This document shows positions 1 to 7,886 of a stretch of 64,000 nt of DNA, piece after piece (within the stretch, counting starts at the first letter, position 1; each line of letters opens with the position of its first letter). The DNA is from Bacteroidota bacterium (GTDB lineage: Bacteria > Bacteroidota > Bacteroidia > Cytophagales > Cyclobacteriaceae): NCBI GenBank assembly GCA_013285945.1, contig JABDGP010000006.1:1-64000 (forward strand), read 5' to 3'. The translations under genes and the position numbers were made by a program. The notes below the pieces were generated by a model that saw nothing but the letters and a program-made list of their open reading frames with translations, did not search any database and was not told the origin of the DNA.

Positions 1-224
1 AGCAGCAACTGCATGTCGGCAATAATTTCATTGGTCAACAAAATATCTTTCCCCTCAAACTGAAGTTGCAATGGTTCTGCCAGGTATTTCTCGACAGATC
101 GAAATCCCTGATAATAAAATCCTAAGGCAGTAACCGGATCGTTGGTGCTCTCAGCTTGCCGCGCCTTCGTGAAAATTGTGGCACCAAAAGGAATTGTTTT
201 GATGAATGTGCAGAGACCGCTGGT
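1..224 (-). pseudogene. Partial LPP20-type lipoprotein segment, inverted relative to its 3' part
   Basis: On the minus strand one frame is open from an in-frame stop at 225-227 to the window edge. It reads as convincing protein, with segments such as TKARQAESTNDPVTALGFYY and EKYLAEPLQLQFEGKDILL. This resembles the middle part of long Bacteroidota LPP20-type lipoproteins (recalled family pattern, not searched). No plausible start codon lies between the upstream stop and the conserved-looking part, so the gene is broken at its 5' side. The matching C-terminal part lies next to it on the plus strand, so a rearrangement or assembly chimera somewhere near 150-205 is likely. No function is proposed beyond envelope lipoprotein. 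Confidence 0.4.
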
Positions 225-597
225 TTACTTATCATCGCTTGAGAAGAACCTTGGGGTAGATAAAACGAATCAGCAGGTTGCCAACAAGATTAAAAACTAT
301 CTCGCCACAGCCGGTTTTGAATTTACTTCCGATAAAAACAAGGCAGAACTCGCGCTTGACGTAAACTCAAATTCAGAAAAGGGAGCTGTTTCAGGCAGCA
401 TTTTTATTACCTATGCTACATCCGTTATTCGGGTTTCATCCGTTAAAGATGACAAAGAAATTTATGCCACTACACTCGATCGGGTCAAGGGATTTAGCTT
501 GGATTACGAGCGTAGTAGTCAGGATGCCTATAATAAATTACTTGAAAATTTGGATAGCCAGACTTTACCTGAAATGCTCAATGCCATTTTGCAATGA
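142..597 (+). CDS. C-terminal part of an LPP20-type envelope protein, 5'-truncated
   Basis: The frame is open from about 118; the candidate starts are TTG at 142 and ATG at 202. The product has no signal peptide or lipobox, although the family is exported. From about residue 21 it reads as an alpha/beta C-terminal domain in which segments such as NKIKNYLATAGFEF, KAELALDVNSNS and RVKGFSLDYE recall the end of long LPP20/DUF4384-like lipoproteins. Codons 1-20 antiparallel the minus-strand fragment and are probably not native. The next gene, 70 bp downstream, is another LPP20-like lipoprotein, so the two probably formed a tandem unit. I treat this as a truncated remnant or chimeric contig end. 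Confidence 0.5.
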   Translation: MVLSACRAFVKIVAPKGIVLMNVQRPLVYLSSLEKNLGVDKTNQQVANKIKNYLATAGFEFTSDKNKAELALDVNSNSEKGAVSGSIFITYATSVIRVSSVKDDKEIYATTLDRVKGFSLDYERSSQDAYNKLLENLDSQTLPEMLNAILQ

Positions 598-666
598 GTG
601 TTTAAACCTTTGTATTGGTAGTTCATCTAATATTAAATTTTTAAATTGCGTAATCCTTTTAACCCA

Positions 667-1251
667 ATGAATATGAAAAGAATCGGAAGTATTTCGATGG
701 TAATGGTAACAATAGTAGCTGCGCTTGTTGGCGGCTGTAAATCTAAACAACCTATGCCAAGTGGCGAGAAGGAAGTTGTTGTTCCTTGCTCTGGCCCAGA
801 TTTTTTTACGACCAACAAAGTCTTTCGTGCCAATTCGATTGGTGAAAGTATGGATCAGGTAACATCCAAAAAGAAAGCGTTGACCAATGCCCGCAACGAT
901 CTTGCACAAGCCATTCAAACTACTGTGAAGACCGTAACGGATAATTACACCAATTCCACTTCTATGGATAAAAAGGAGCAATTGGAGCAAAAATTTGAAA
1001 GCCTTAACCGTGAAGTTGTTGACCAGACCTTGCAAGGCATTCGTACTATTTGCGAAAAATTGGTTCAAACCAAAGACGGTAATTACAAAACGTATATCGC
1101 CATTGAGCTTTCTGCTGATGATCTTGTAAAACAATACAATGATCGCCTCTCGCAAGATGACAAACTCAAAGTTGATTACGACTACGAGAAATTCAAGGAC
1201 ACTTTCAATAAAGAAATGGATAAGATGGCTGCTCAAAAGAGCGGTAACTAA
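667..1251 (+). CDS. LPP20-like lipoprotein
   Basis: Envelope lipoprotein of about 194 residues. ATG at 667 or 673 starts a lipoprotein signal peptide (hydrophobic core MVMVTIVAALVGG, then the lipobox cysteine); the open frame extends to a TTG at 646 that would only add residues before the signal. The mature part is mostly helical, with TSKKKALTNARNDLAQAI and a GIRTICEKLVQTKDGNYKTY stretch typical of the LPP20 fold, in which modified residues precede a short strand. LPP20 proteins are of unknown role and often accompany LpoB and COG3014 lipoproteins; those occur here at 8.6-11.6 kb rather than adjacent. A rho-independent terminator follows directly, closing the unit. Confidence 0.7.
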   Translation: MNMKRIGSISMVMVTIVAALVGGCKSKQPMPSGEKEVVVPCSGPDFFTTNKVFRANSIGESMDQVTSKKKALTNARNDLAQAIQTTVKTVTDNYTNSTSMDKKEQLEQKFESLNREVVDQTLQGIRTICEKLVQTKDGNYKTYIAIELSADDLVKQYNDRLSQDDKLKVDYDYEKFKDTFNKEMDKMAAQKSGN

Positions 1252-1272
1252 TAATCTTCTTTTAAGTTTACG

Positions 1273-1305
1273 AAATCCCGATCTGTAGAGGTCGGGATTT
1301 TTTAT
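1273..1305 (+). terminator. Rho-independent terminator
   Basis: A nine-base stem, AAATCCCGA at 1273-1281 pairing with TCGGGATTT at 1292-1300, is followed by a run of T residues. It lies about 20 bp after the stop of the LPP20-like gene and faces the convergent barrel gene. Confidence 0.85.
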
Positions 1306-1361
1306 TTGCATGAAATTTTCAACTACCAATCTGCTTAGAAGGAAGTCAAGGGCAATTATCG

Positions 1362-2267
1362 CTACCCTCTGCCTTTAGGCTTGCGATTCTTTGACTGCGA
1401 TGGGCCGCCCGGTTTGCGAGGTGAGGTGCGCTTTTCGTGGAACTTTTCCTTAATCTGAATGATTCGTGAAACCCCAAATGTTGCCGATAGGTATATGTCT
1501 CTGCGCTGCCCGTAAAGATCTGGTGCCCCTGGTTTGCCAAAGGCATCAGGAGTCAGAGCACTTGGGTTTTTTAGTTCGTTGATATAGCTTTTAGAACGCG
1601 GATCGAAAATTCCAAAGTTGGCGCGACCGTCAAAGTTTAAGCTCCAGTTGTCATTAAGATCAAAATCAGAGTGGAATCCGACTCCGGCGAAGATTTGAAA
1701 ATGAGAGAACTTATCACTGGAGACATACACACTTTTGTTGAGGTCGGGCACATAGACCCCGTCATATGTTATTTGATAATTGGGGTCATTGGGAACGCTT
1801 ACCCCCGAGGGGTAGCTTAGTTTTCTTACACTCGGCGGTGCATTGATAGTATAGGTTTCCTGACCCTTGAGCAGATAACTAAAATTCAACGCGGCTATAA
1901 TACTTAGCCTGAAAAAGGCAATATCATTAAGACGTAATTTGAGTGCGACTGGTACCGACAAATAATTCATTTGCACATCGCGTGTGCCCACATCGCCACC
2001 CTGAAAGTTTACAATTGTGAATTTCTGCCCGACCTGCATGTATCCCGGAGTAACCAAAATGCCATAGCCGATCTGGTCATAGCTGTAAGAGAACCCAACC
2101 GGAGTACCACGAATAGTAAATTTGCCATAAAACCGAGGGTCGTTGCGGAGGCCTTGATCAATTGTAAACGGGAAATTGAAGCCACCATAGACGCCAAAGG
2201 ACTCAATGTTTTGGCCAAAAACGGATGCGTATAATAATATTAAAAACCCTGTAATAGGAACCCTCAT
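1362..2267 (-). CDS. Outer-membrane beta-barrel protein (PorT-like) with basic tail
   Basis: About 301 residues. I chose the ATG at 2267 (MRVPITGFLILLYASVFGQ, a clean signal peptide cut after the Q or G) over a TTG four codons upstream. The mature part alternates aromatic and polar strands (FGVYGGFNFPF, GFSYSYDQIGYGILVTPGYM, NYLSVPVALKLRL, HFQIFAGVGFHSDF), the pattern of the Bacteroidota outer membrane protein beta-barrel family. The barrel ends near residue 270 and is followed by a strongly basic, proline- and glycine-rich tail of about 25 residues (KRTSPRKPGGPSQSKNRKPK), which is unusual because most members end with the last strand. The ligand is unknown. It is transcribed convergently with the LPP20-like gene. 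Confidence 0.7.
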   Translation of the reverse strand: MRVPITGFLILLYASVFGQNIESFGVYGGFNFPFTIDQGLRNDPRFYGKFTIRGTPVGFSYSYDQIGYGILVTPGYMQVGQKFTIVNFQGGDVGTRDVQMNYLSVPVALKLRLNDIAFFRLSIIAALNFSYLLKGQETYTINAPPSVRKLSYPSGVSVPNDPNYQITYDGVYVPDLNKSVYVSSDKFSHFQIFAGVGFHSDFDLNDNWSLNFDGRANFGIFDPRSKSYINELKNPSALTPDAFGKPGAPDLYGQRRDIYLSATFGVSRIIQIKEKFHEKRTSPRKPGGPSQSKNRKPKGRG

Positions 2268-2358
2268 TGGCGCTGGCAACTGGTCTAATTATGTAATTCA
2301 ACCCATCTTTCCCAACAAGCTGAACTACAAAACTAAGATATTTACTGAATGATTAATT

Positions 2359-2366
2359 TAATTTTG
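2359..2366 (+). promoter_or_regulatory. Putative -7 promoter element TAATTTTG
   Basis: This octamer matches the Bacteroidota -7 consensus TAnnTTTG and lies 20 bp before the ATG of the LtaS-like gene. No clear -33 element was seen. Confidence 0.5.
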
Positions 2367-2386
2367 GGGCTAACTTAGACTCTTTC

Positions 2387-4369
2387 ATGCAGCTAAAAGA
2401 ACCCTTTTCAGGCCTTCGATTGAAGACCAATATCTACGTGGCGCTTGTCCTCAATTTAGCCTTGGTGATGGCTCTTTATACTCTTAGCCGGCTTGGGTTT
2501 TATTTATTCAATACATCCTTTTTTGAAAGCATGACATGGCCAAGGATGGCCCACATTATGATGGGCGGCCTCCGGTTTGACTTATCAGCAACTCTATATT
2601 CGAACTCGCTTTTTATTTTGCTAATGATCGTTCCTATTACCATTCGCTTTAATAAGATATACCAGAAGATAGTTTGGTTGGTTTTATTGATTGTTAATGC
2701 GGTTGCGTTTGCTATTAATACTGCCGACTTTATTTATTACCGATTCACGTTGCGGAGGACAACCGTTAGCGTGATTAGTCAATTCAAAAATGAAGAGAAT
2801 CTGGGTCGATTGTCCCTTCAATTCTTGTGGGATTATTGGTATGCAGTTTTGTTCTGGATTTTCTTACTGGCGCTTTTGTATTTTGGCAGTCGCCGAATCG
2901 GCTATATGGGCCCCCAGCTTAAAAGCAGAATTTGGTTTTATGGCAGCGGAGTTATGGCCATGTTGTTAAGTATCTACCTTTTTGTTGGGGGAGCTCGTGG
3001 TGGCTTTCGAAGCAGCACAAGACCAATTACACTTAGTAATGCAGCTGCTTATGCAGAAACTCCCAATGATATTAATCTGGTACTAAACACGCCTTTTGCC
3101 CTGATGCGCACAGCTAAGGCGAACGTTATCCAAAAAGTGAACTATTTCTCTTCGGAAGAGGAACTGGATAAGGTTTTTTCGCCATTGCGAAAGCCAACAG
3201 ATACAGTCGCTTTTAAACCAAGTAATGTGGTCATCCTTATCCTTGAAAGCTTCTCAAAGGAATTTGTAGGCGCTTATAACAAGGATATTGATGGAGGAAA
3301 GTATTCTGGTTACACTCCTTTTTTGGACTCGTTGATTGGGGTGAGTTATGCTTATCAATATTCATTAGCCAACGGCAGAAAATCGATTGATGCTATGCCT
3401 TCAGTGATTTGCAGTATACCTTCTATTGAAGTTCCTTACGTACTCTCTCATTTTTCTGGTAACAAGGTTAATAGTCTGGCCAGTTTACTTAATGAGAAAA
3501 AATATTACACCGCTTTTTTTCATGGAGCCCCCAATGGATCTATGGGATTTGATGCATTTGCTAATCTTTCCGGTTTTGATAATTACTTTGGGAAAACCGA
3601 GTACAACAACGATAATGACTTTGACGGGATCTGGGGAATTTGGGACGAGCCGTTCCTCCAATACTTTGCCAATCAAATGAATACATTTAAGCAGCCCTTC
3701 TATACCACCTTGTTTACTGTATCATCACATCATCCTTATAATTTACCTGAGCAATACGAAAATAAATTTAAAGGAGGCCCGAAGCTCGTTCATCGAACTA
3801 TTGAATACACTGATTTTGCACTAAAGAGATTTTTCAAAAAGGCAAGCAGTATGCCTTGGTTTAATAATACACTTTTTGTGATCACCGCAGATCACGCTTC
3901 TGCTGAAATAGCGGTGCAGGAATATAATTCGGCATGGGGTTATTTTTCAATCCCTATTTTCTTTTTTCGCCCTGGTGAGAACGGCGGGGGCCTAAAGCAA
4001 GAAATCATCCAGCAAGTGGATATTATGCCAACTGTGCTTGGGTATCTTCATTTTAATGAACCCTATGTTGCGTATGGCCGGGATATTTTTAATGATAAGC
4101 GCAAGCCTTTTGCATTCAATTACCTGAACAACATGTATCAGTTTTTTCAGGGCGATTACCTTTTGCAGTTTGACGGATCAAAAAGCCTGAGTCTCTTTCA
4201 GTTTAAGACGGATCGATATCTGAAGAATAACTTGATCAACGAATTACCGGATACGGTGATGCAAATGAGCAACTCATTAAAGGCCTTTATTCAGCAATAC
4301 AACAACCGCATGGTGGATAACAATCTTACTCCAGAAGGTAGCCAGCTAACGAAGGCACTGCATAAATAG
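2387..4369 (+). CDS. LtaS/MdoB-like membrane phosphotransferase of the alkaline phosphatase superfamily
   Basis: 660 residues. The N-terminal third has about five membrane segments (for example ALVLNLALVMALYTL, IVWLVLLIVNAVAFAI, YAVLFWIFLLALLYF); the rest is a periplasmic sulfatase-fold domain. Visible metal-site residues are E287 in LILESFS, the putative nucleophile S333 in NGRKSID, and D502-H503 in TADHAS. LtaS of Gram-positives uses a Thr nucleophile; Gram-negative relatives transfer phosphoglycerol or phosphoethanolamine to glycans or lipids, and a Gram-negative such as this makes no lipoteichoic acid. The likely role is envelope polymer or lipid decoration, substrate unknown. It is a single-gene unit with its own -7 box and a shared terminator downstream. 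Confidence 0.85.
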   Translation: MQLKEPFSGLRLKTNIYVALVLNLALVMALYTLSRLGFYLFNTSFFESMTWPRMAHIMMGGLRFDLSATLYSNSLFILLMIVPITIRFNKIYQKIVWLVLLIVNAVAFAINTADFIYYRFTLRRTTVSVISQFKNEENLGRLSLQFLWDYWYAVLFWIFLLALLYFGSRRIGYMGPQLKSRIWFYGSGVMAMLLSIYLFVGGARGGFRSSTRPITLSNAAAYAETPNDINLVLNTPFALMRTAKANVIQKVNYFSSEEELDKVFSPLRKPTDTVAFKPSNVVILILESFSKEFVGAYNKDIDGGKYSGYTPFLDSLIGVSYAYQYSLANGRKSIDAMPSVICSIPSIEVPYVLSHFSGNKVNSLASLLNEKKYYTAFFHGAPNGSMGFDAFANLSGFDNYFGKTEYNNDNDFDGIWGIWDEPFLQYFANQMNTFKQPFYTTLFTVSSHHPYNLPEQYENKFKGGPKLVHRTIEYTDFALKRFFKKASSMPWFNNTLFVITADHASAEIAVQEYNSAWGYFSIPIFFFRPGENGGGLKQEIIQQVDIMPTVLGYLHFNEPYVAYGRDIFNDKRKPFAFNYLNNMYQFFQGDYLLQFDGSKSLSLFQFKTDRYLKNNLINELPDTVMQMSNSLKAFIQQYNNRMVDNNLTPEGSQLTKALHK

Positions 4370-4370
4370 A

Positions 4371-4400
4371 AAAAGGCAGCCAATTTATTGGGCAGCCTTT
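4371..4400. terminator. Bidirectional terminator between convergent genes
   Basis: AAAAGGCAGCC at 4371-4381 pairs with GGCAGCCTTTT at 4390-4400 with one central mismatch. A- and T-rich flanks make it serviceable for both the LtaS-like gene and the TerB-like gene. Confidence 0.75.
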
Positions 4401-4422
4401 TCAAATCTGCAATAGATAACTA

Positions 4423-4815
4423 TTATTTCAAAAACTTATGGGCGCGGTCCATCAAAATCTTTCGATCTGCAGTAATTGACGGGTCACTATAAATCCGCGC
4501 GGAGAGTTCGGCTACTACGCCTTTTTTGTAGCCTAGTTTGTCGGCAACCTGCTCACAGAAATGGATTTCGCTTTTAAATACCTGGCCATCACTTTTCATT
4601 AGTTGGATCAGGTGGTATAAATTTTCAAACTTTTGGTCTTCCGTAAGCGAAGAAAGGTTACCGATGGGCTGAGGTTTTTTGAGCATTGCTTCCACCTCCT
4701 CTTTGGAGATGCCATTGGCCTTGGCAATCATGTGGATGGTTTTTGCTTCTTTTTCGGCTACGGAATTATCGCTGGCGGCAAGGTTAATCAATACGTTCAG
4801 TTGTTCTTTTATCAT
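4423..4815 (-). CDS. TerB-like domain protein
   Basis: 130 residues, all helical and soluble, without signal peptide or membrane segment. It opens with LNVLINLAASDNSVAEKEAKT and continues with LIQLMKSDGQVFKSEIHFCEQVADKLG. Repeated acidic Asp/Glu-rich turns after a hydrophobic helix (AASDNSV, MKSDGQV) are the hallmark of the TerB/DjlA N-terminal family, which binds metal in some members. TerB domains sit at the inner membrane in tellurite and stress-response systems, but no other ter gene is nearby, so no tellurite role is claimed. It stands alone between a terminator and a divergent GIN-domain gene. Confidence 0.65.
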   Translation of the reverse strand: MIKEQLNVLINLAASDNSVAEKEAKTIHMIAKANGISKEEVEAMLKKPQPIGNLSSLTEDQKFENLYHLIQLMKSDGQVFKSEIHFCEQVADKLGYKKGVVAELSARIYSDPSITADRKILMDRAHKFLK

Positions 4816-4968
4816 GATGTTTTAATATTTGTGCGAAATTAAAATGATCGGTCTACGAAATTTACTAAAAATCCATTTATTCCTTACGCGTCAAAAAAAA
4901 TATTTCCTTCGTCATAAAACCGTGCAACCTTGTAATCTGCCACCCGTCATTTAGACAAATCAAAAAAT

Positions 4969-5652
4969 ATGAAGAATTTAATGATAGCCTTCTTGTTGAC
5001 GCTCTCCATAGCGTCTTGGGCTCAGCAAAGCGAAACTCGTTCACTCAATTCCTTTCGGGGAGTCAAGGTTTCGCAGGCTATTGACGTTTACCTTAAAAAA
5101 GGAGATAAAGAGAGTGCGCGAGTGGAGATTACAGGTGGACAAACATCCGATGTAGTAACAGAGGTGGAAGGTTCTTCACTGAGAATAAAGATGCGCGACA
5201 GCAGGAATTTTTGGTCAAAGGTTAATGTAAAAGTTTACGTGACTTATGTCAATATCGAGAAGATTTCGGCAAGCTCTGCATCCAGTGTTTTTTCAGAGGG
5301 CCAAATCAAAGCAGATCACCTGGATATTGGGGTTTCCAGTGCTGCCAATGTAGAGATATCAGTAGATGCTAATTCAGTAATGGTTGATACTTCGAGTGCT
5401 GGCGAGGCCGTATTGGAAGGAAAATCGCCCAAATTAGAGGTGGAAGCGAGCAGCGCGGGTGACGTAGACACTTACAGGCTTGAGAGTGAGACTGTCGTGG
5501 CCAGGGTAAGCAGTGGGGGTGAGGCTAAAATCTCGGTTTCAAAGGACTTAGAAGCCCAAGCCAGCAGTGGCGGCGATATTCGCTATCGGGGAAATCCGGG
5601 ACGCACAAATACGCATTCAAGCAGTGGTGGCTCTGTGAAAAAATCCAACTGA
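4969..5652 (+). CDS. GIN-domain (DUF2807) secreted beta-helix protein
   Basis: 227 residues. A signal peptide (MKNLMIAFLLTLSIASWAQ) is followed by a DUF2807 domain, the putative auto-transporter adhesin head. The pattern is clear: FRGVKVSQAIDVYLKKGDK at the start, then repeating rungs ending in SS-small-small (SASSASSV, VSSAANV, TSSAGEAV, ASSAGDV, VSSGGEA, ASSGGDI, HSSSGGSV), about 20 residues apart. These stack as a right-handed beta-helix in solved members. Such proteins are very common in Bacteroidota; the role is unknown and probably cell-surface or periplasmic. Its stop codon almost touches that of the small minus-strand reading frame that follows. Confidence 0.85.
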   Translation: MKNLMIAFLLTLSIASWAQQSETRSLNSFRGVKVSQAIDVYLKKGDKESARVEITGGQTSDVVTEVEGSSLRIKMRDSRNFWSKVNVKVYVTYVNIEKISASSASSVFSEGQIKADHLDIGVSSAANVEISVDANSVMVDTSSAGEAVLEGKSPKLEVEASSAGDVDTYRLESETVVARVSSGGEAKISVSKDLEAQASSGGDIRYRGNPGRTNTHSSSGGSVKKSN

Positions 5653-5811
5653 TTATTTTCTTACTCGTACCTCTCTGGGTGTCTCAAGACGATCTTCCTG
5701 CCTGTTGATTTCCCAGTTCAGCAATGCTACTGAAAAGTTTTTCTGATAGAAATTTGCCAACTCAATTTTGACTGGCATGCGATGATCTTTTTTGATTGTA
5801 TAATGGATCAT
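5653..5811 (-). CDS. Small hypothetical protein, 52 aa
   Basis: An open frame from ATG at 5811 to TAA at 5653 encodes 52 residues. It is rich in charged and aromatic residues (MIHYTIKKDHRMPVKIELAN, then FYQKNFSVALLNWEINRQED). It fills most of an otherwise gene-free stretch of 225 bp, ends exactly beside the stop codon of the GIN-domain gene, and lies 66 bp downstream of the ABC-F gene on the same strand, so it could be its operon partner. It has no membrane segment or signal peptide. I do not recognise the family; a chance frame is possible. Confidence 0.45.
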   Translation of the reverse strand: MIHYTIKKDHRMPVKIELANFYQKNFSVALLNWEINRQEDRLETPREVRVRK

Positions 5812-5877
5812 AACCAAATAATTTCTCCATTAGACGTACTGCGGATAGTTTTAGTTTAAAAAAAAGAATTTTCTGGT

Positions 5878-7752
5878 TTATTGAGCTAATTCAGCCAATT
5901 CCAACCATCGATTAGTCTTCATTTCAATCGTTTGCGTAATGGATTCTATCTGTTTAGACCAGTCCATTAACTTTTGATGATCCTGAGTTCCGGAAGTAAT
6001 CATGCCGGTAAGTTCTGTTTTTTGGTGTTCGAGATTCTCGATTTCTTTGGCCAGTTGCTCATACTCTTGCTTTTCTTTGAATGAAATCTTAGACTTCGAC
6101 TTGCCTTTTTTTTCTTCACTCTTATCGGCTGGCTTTTTCATTTCTACAACCGGCTCTGGATTAAGCTCTTTTTCATCCAGCCAGGTTCGGTAATCCGAAT
6201 AGTTGCCATTGAACGGCTGTATTTTTCCGTCACCTTCAAATACAAAAAGTTGATCGACAAGATGATCCATAAAATACCGATCGTGGGATACAAGAAGCAG
6301 ACATCCATTGAATTTCTCTAAAAAATCTTCAAGCACATTAAGGGTATCGATATCGAAATCATTAGTTGGCTCATCCAAAATCAAAAAATTGGGGTTGGTC
6401 ACCAACACTTTTAGAAGCTGAAGGCGCTTCTTTTCTCCCCCACTAAGCTTTTCAATGAAGTTGTATTGTTTTTCAGGTGGGAATAAAAACAGTTCAAGAA
6501 ACCTCGAAGCCGAAATCTGTGAACCATCAGCCAGAGTCATAAATTCAGCAATCTCTTTTATCTCCTCGATGACACGATGGGCCGGATTAAGATTTTCAGT
6601 TTCTTGCGTAAAATAACCGATCTTAGTAGTTACACCAGGGATGATCTCGCCAGAATCTGGCTTGCCCTTTCCATTTAATAGATCAAGGAAGGTTGACTTC
6701 CCGACACCATTTTTGCCGACCACTCCAATCTTGTCTTTTTTCTTAAAGATGTATGAAAAATTTTCAATCATTTTTTGCTGCCCATAACTTTTGTTGATGT
6801 TATGCAGCTCTAGTATTTTTCCTCCTTGTCTTCGCTCCTGAATGTCGAGCTCAAGTTTGTCTTTCTTTAGGTTTATAGATGCCTTCTCTTGAATTTCATA
6901 GAATGCTTCAACTCTGTATTTGGCTTTAGTACCGCGGGCTCTTGGCTGCTTGCGCATCCACTCAAGTTCTTTTTTCATCAGATTGCGTGCCTTGGCAACT
7001 TCGGTCTTCATCATTTCCTCACGCTCCGATTTCTTTTCAAGGAAATAGGCATACTTGCCTTTATAGGCGTAGAGCTTTCCACGATCAATTTCCAGAATCA
7101 GGTTGGCTACATTATCTAAAAAGTAACGATCGTGTGTTACCATCAGCAACGTAATGTTTTGACCGGAGAGATAATTCTCCAGCCATTCGATTGCTTCAAG
7201 ATCAAGGTGATTGGTCGGTTCATCCAAAACTAAGAGGTCCGGAGCTGCGAGCAGCATTTGTGCTAAAAATGTCCTTTTGCGTTGCCCTCCCGATAGCTCT
7301 TCAAATTTTTGATCAAGGTTTACAATGCCCAGCTTACTAGTGATCTCATGTACTTTGGCATCGTACTCCCAGGCCTGAAATTCCTCCATCTTTTCAAGAA
7401 CCTGTTGCATCTTTTCGGGCGAGGTATGCGGATCATGGATGCAGGCTTCGTATTCTTTTACAACTGCAGCAATTTTGTTTTTCTCATCGAATAAAATATC
7501 ATTTACCGTGAGGTGACCTGGCGCATTCGGCTGCTGCACCAAATCGCCTATTTTTATACCATCGCGGACGCTTACTTTGCCACCATCGGGCTGTACTTGC
7601 CCGATCAGGATTTTGAGTAAAGTTGATTTGCCTACCCCATTTTCACCCACTAAAGCGACTTTATCGCCTTGGGAGATTCCGATCGTCAGGTCTTGAAAAA
7701 GCCAACGGTCATTGTAGGATTTGGAGAGGGATTCGGCTGAAAGGTAATTCAC
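5878..7752 (-). CDS. ABC-F family ATPase (Uup-like)
   Basis: 624 residues from the GTG at 7752; a TTG at 7773 adds seven residues with no family resemblance, so I prefer the GTG start giving (M)NYLSAESLSKSY. There are two ATPase domains in one chain: Walker A GENGVGKST and GKNGVGKST, signatures LSGGQRKR and LSGGEKKR, Walker B LVLDEPTNHLDLEAI and LILDEPTNDFDIDTL. A charged linker between them contains KQPRARGTKAKYR. The C-terminal 80 residues form a basic, then coiled-coil tail, as in Uup. There are no membrane segments. ABC-F proteins act on the ribosome, releasing stalls or adjusting the exit site; Uup also affects DNA transposition. Which substrate situation this one serves is unknown. Confidence 0.9.
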   Translation of the reverse strand: MNYLSAESLSKSYNDRWLFQDLTIGISQGDKVALVGENGVGKSTLLKILIGQVQPDGGKVSVRDGIKIGDLVQQPNAPGHLTVNDILFDEKNKIAAVVKEYEACIHDPHTSPEKMQQVLEKMEEFQAWEYDAKVHEITSKLGIVNLDQKFEELSGGQRKRTFLAQMLLAAPDLLVLDEPTNHLDLEAIEWLENYLSGQNITLLMVTHDRYFLDNVANLILEIDRGKLYAYKGKYAYFLEKKSEREEMMKTEVAKARNLMKKELEWMRKQPRARGTKAKYRVEAFYEIQEKASINLKKDKLELDIQERRQGGKILELHNINKSYGQQKMIENFSYIFKKKDKIGVVGKNGVGKSTFLDLLNGKGKPDSGEIIPGVTTKIGYFTQETENLNPAHRVIEEIKEIAEFMTLADGSQISASRFLELFLFPPEKQYNFIEKLSGGEKKRLQLLKVLVTNPNFLILDEPTNDFDIDTLNVLEDFLEKFNGCLLLVSHDRYFMDHLVDQLFVFEGDGKIQPFNGNYSDYRTWLDEKELNPEPVVEMKKPADKSEEKKGKSKSKISFKEKQEYEQLAKEIENLEHQKTELTGMITSGTQDHQKLMDWSKQIESITQTIEMKTNRWLELAELAQ

Positions 7753-7873
7753 TTTGAAAAAATTAGGCCGCAAAGTTAACCTGAAAGATTCAAGAATAAA
7801 GGTGCAATGTTAAAAAGCCCAGGAACCCATCGTAATCTTTTACCTATAATCTCACAATCTTCCAATCTAAACT

Positions 7874-7881
7874 TATCTTTG
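7874..7881 (+). promoter_or_regulatory. Putative -7 promoter element TATCTTTG
   Basis: It matches the consensus TAnnTTTG and is separated from the rpe ATG by only five bases (CGCCC). The same TTTGCGCCCATG arrangement recurs before the PhoD-like gene at 36.6 kb, suggesting a very short or absent 5' leader. Confidence 0.6.
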
Positions 7882-7886
7882 CGCCC

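Noticed and set aside
3-122. Plus-strand frame at the left edge reading HVGNNFIGQQNIF
   Set aside because: Short, with no recognisable protein; the minus strand of the same bases reads much better.
565-1329. 254-codon open frame on the minus strand opposite the LPP20-like gene
   Set aside because: The plus-strand gene has a lipoprotein signal and terminator; the opposite frame has no domain resemblance and covers its shadow.
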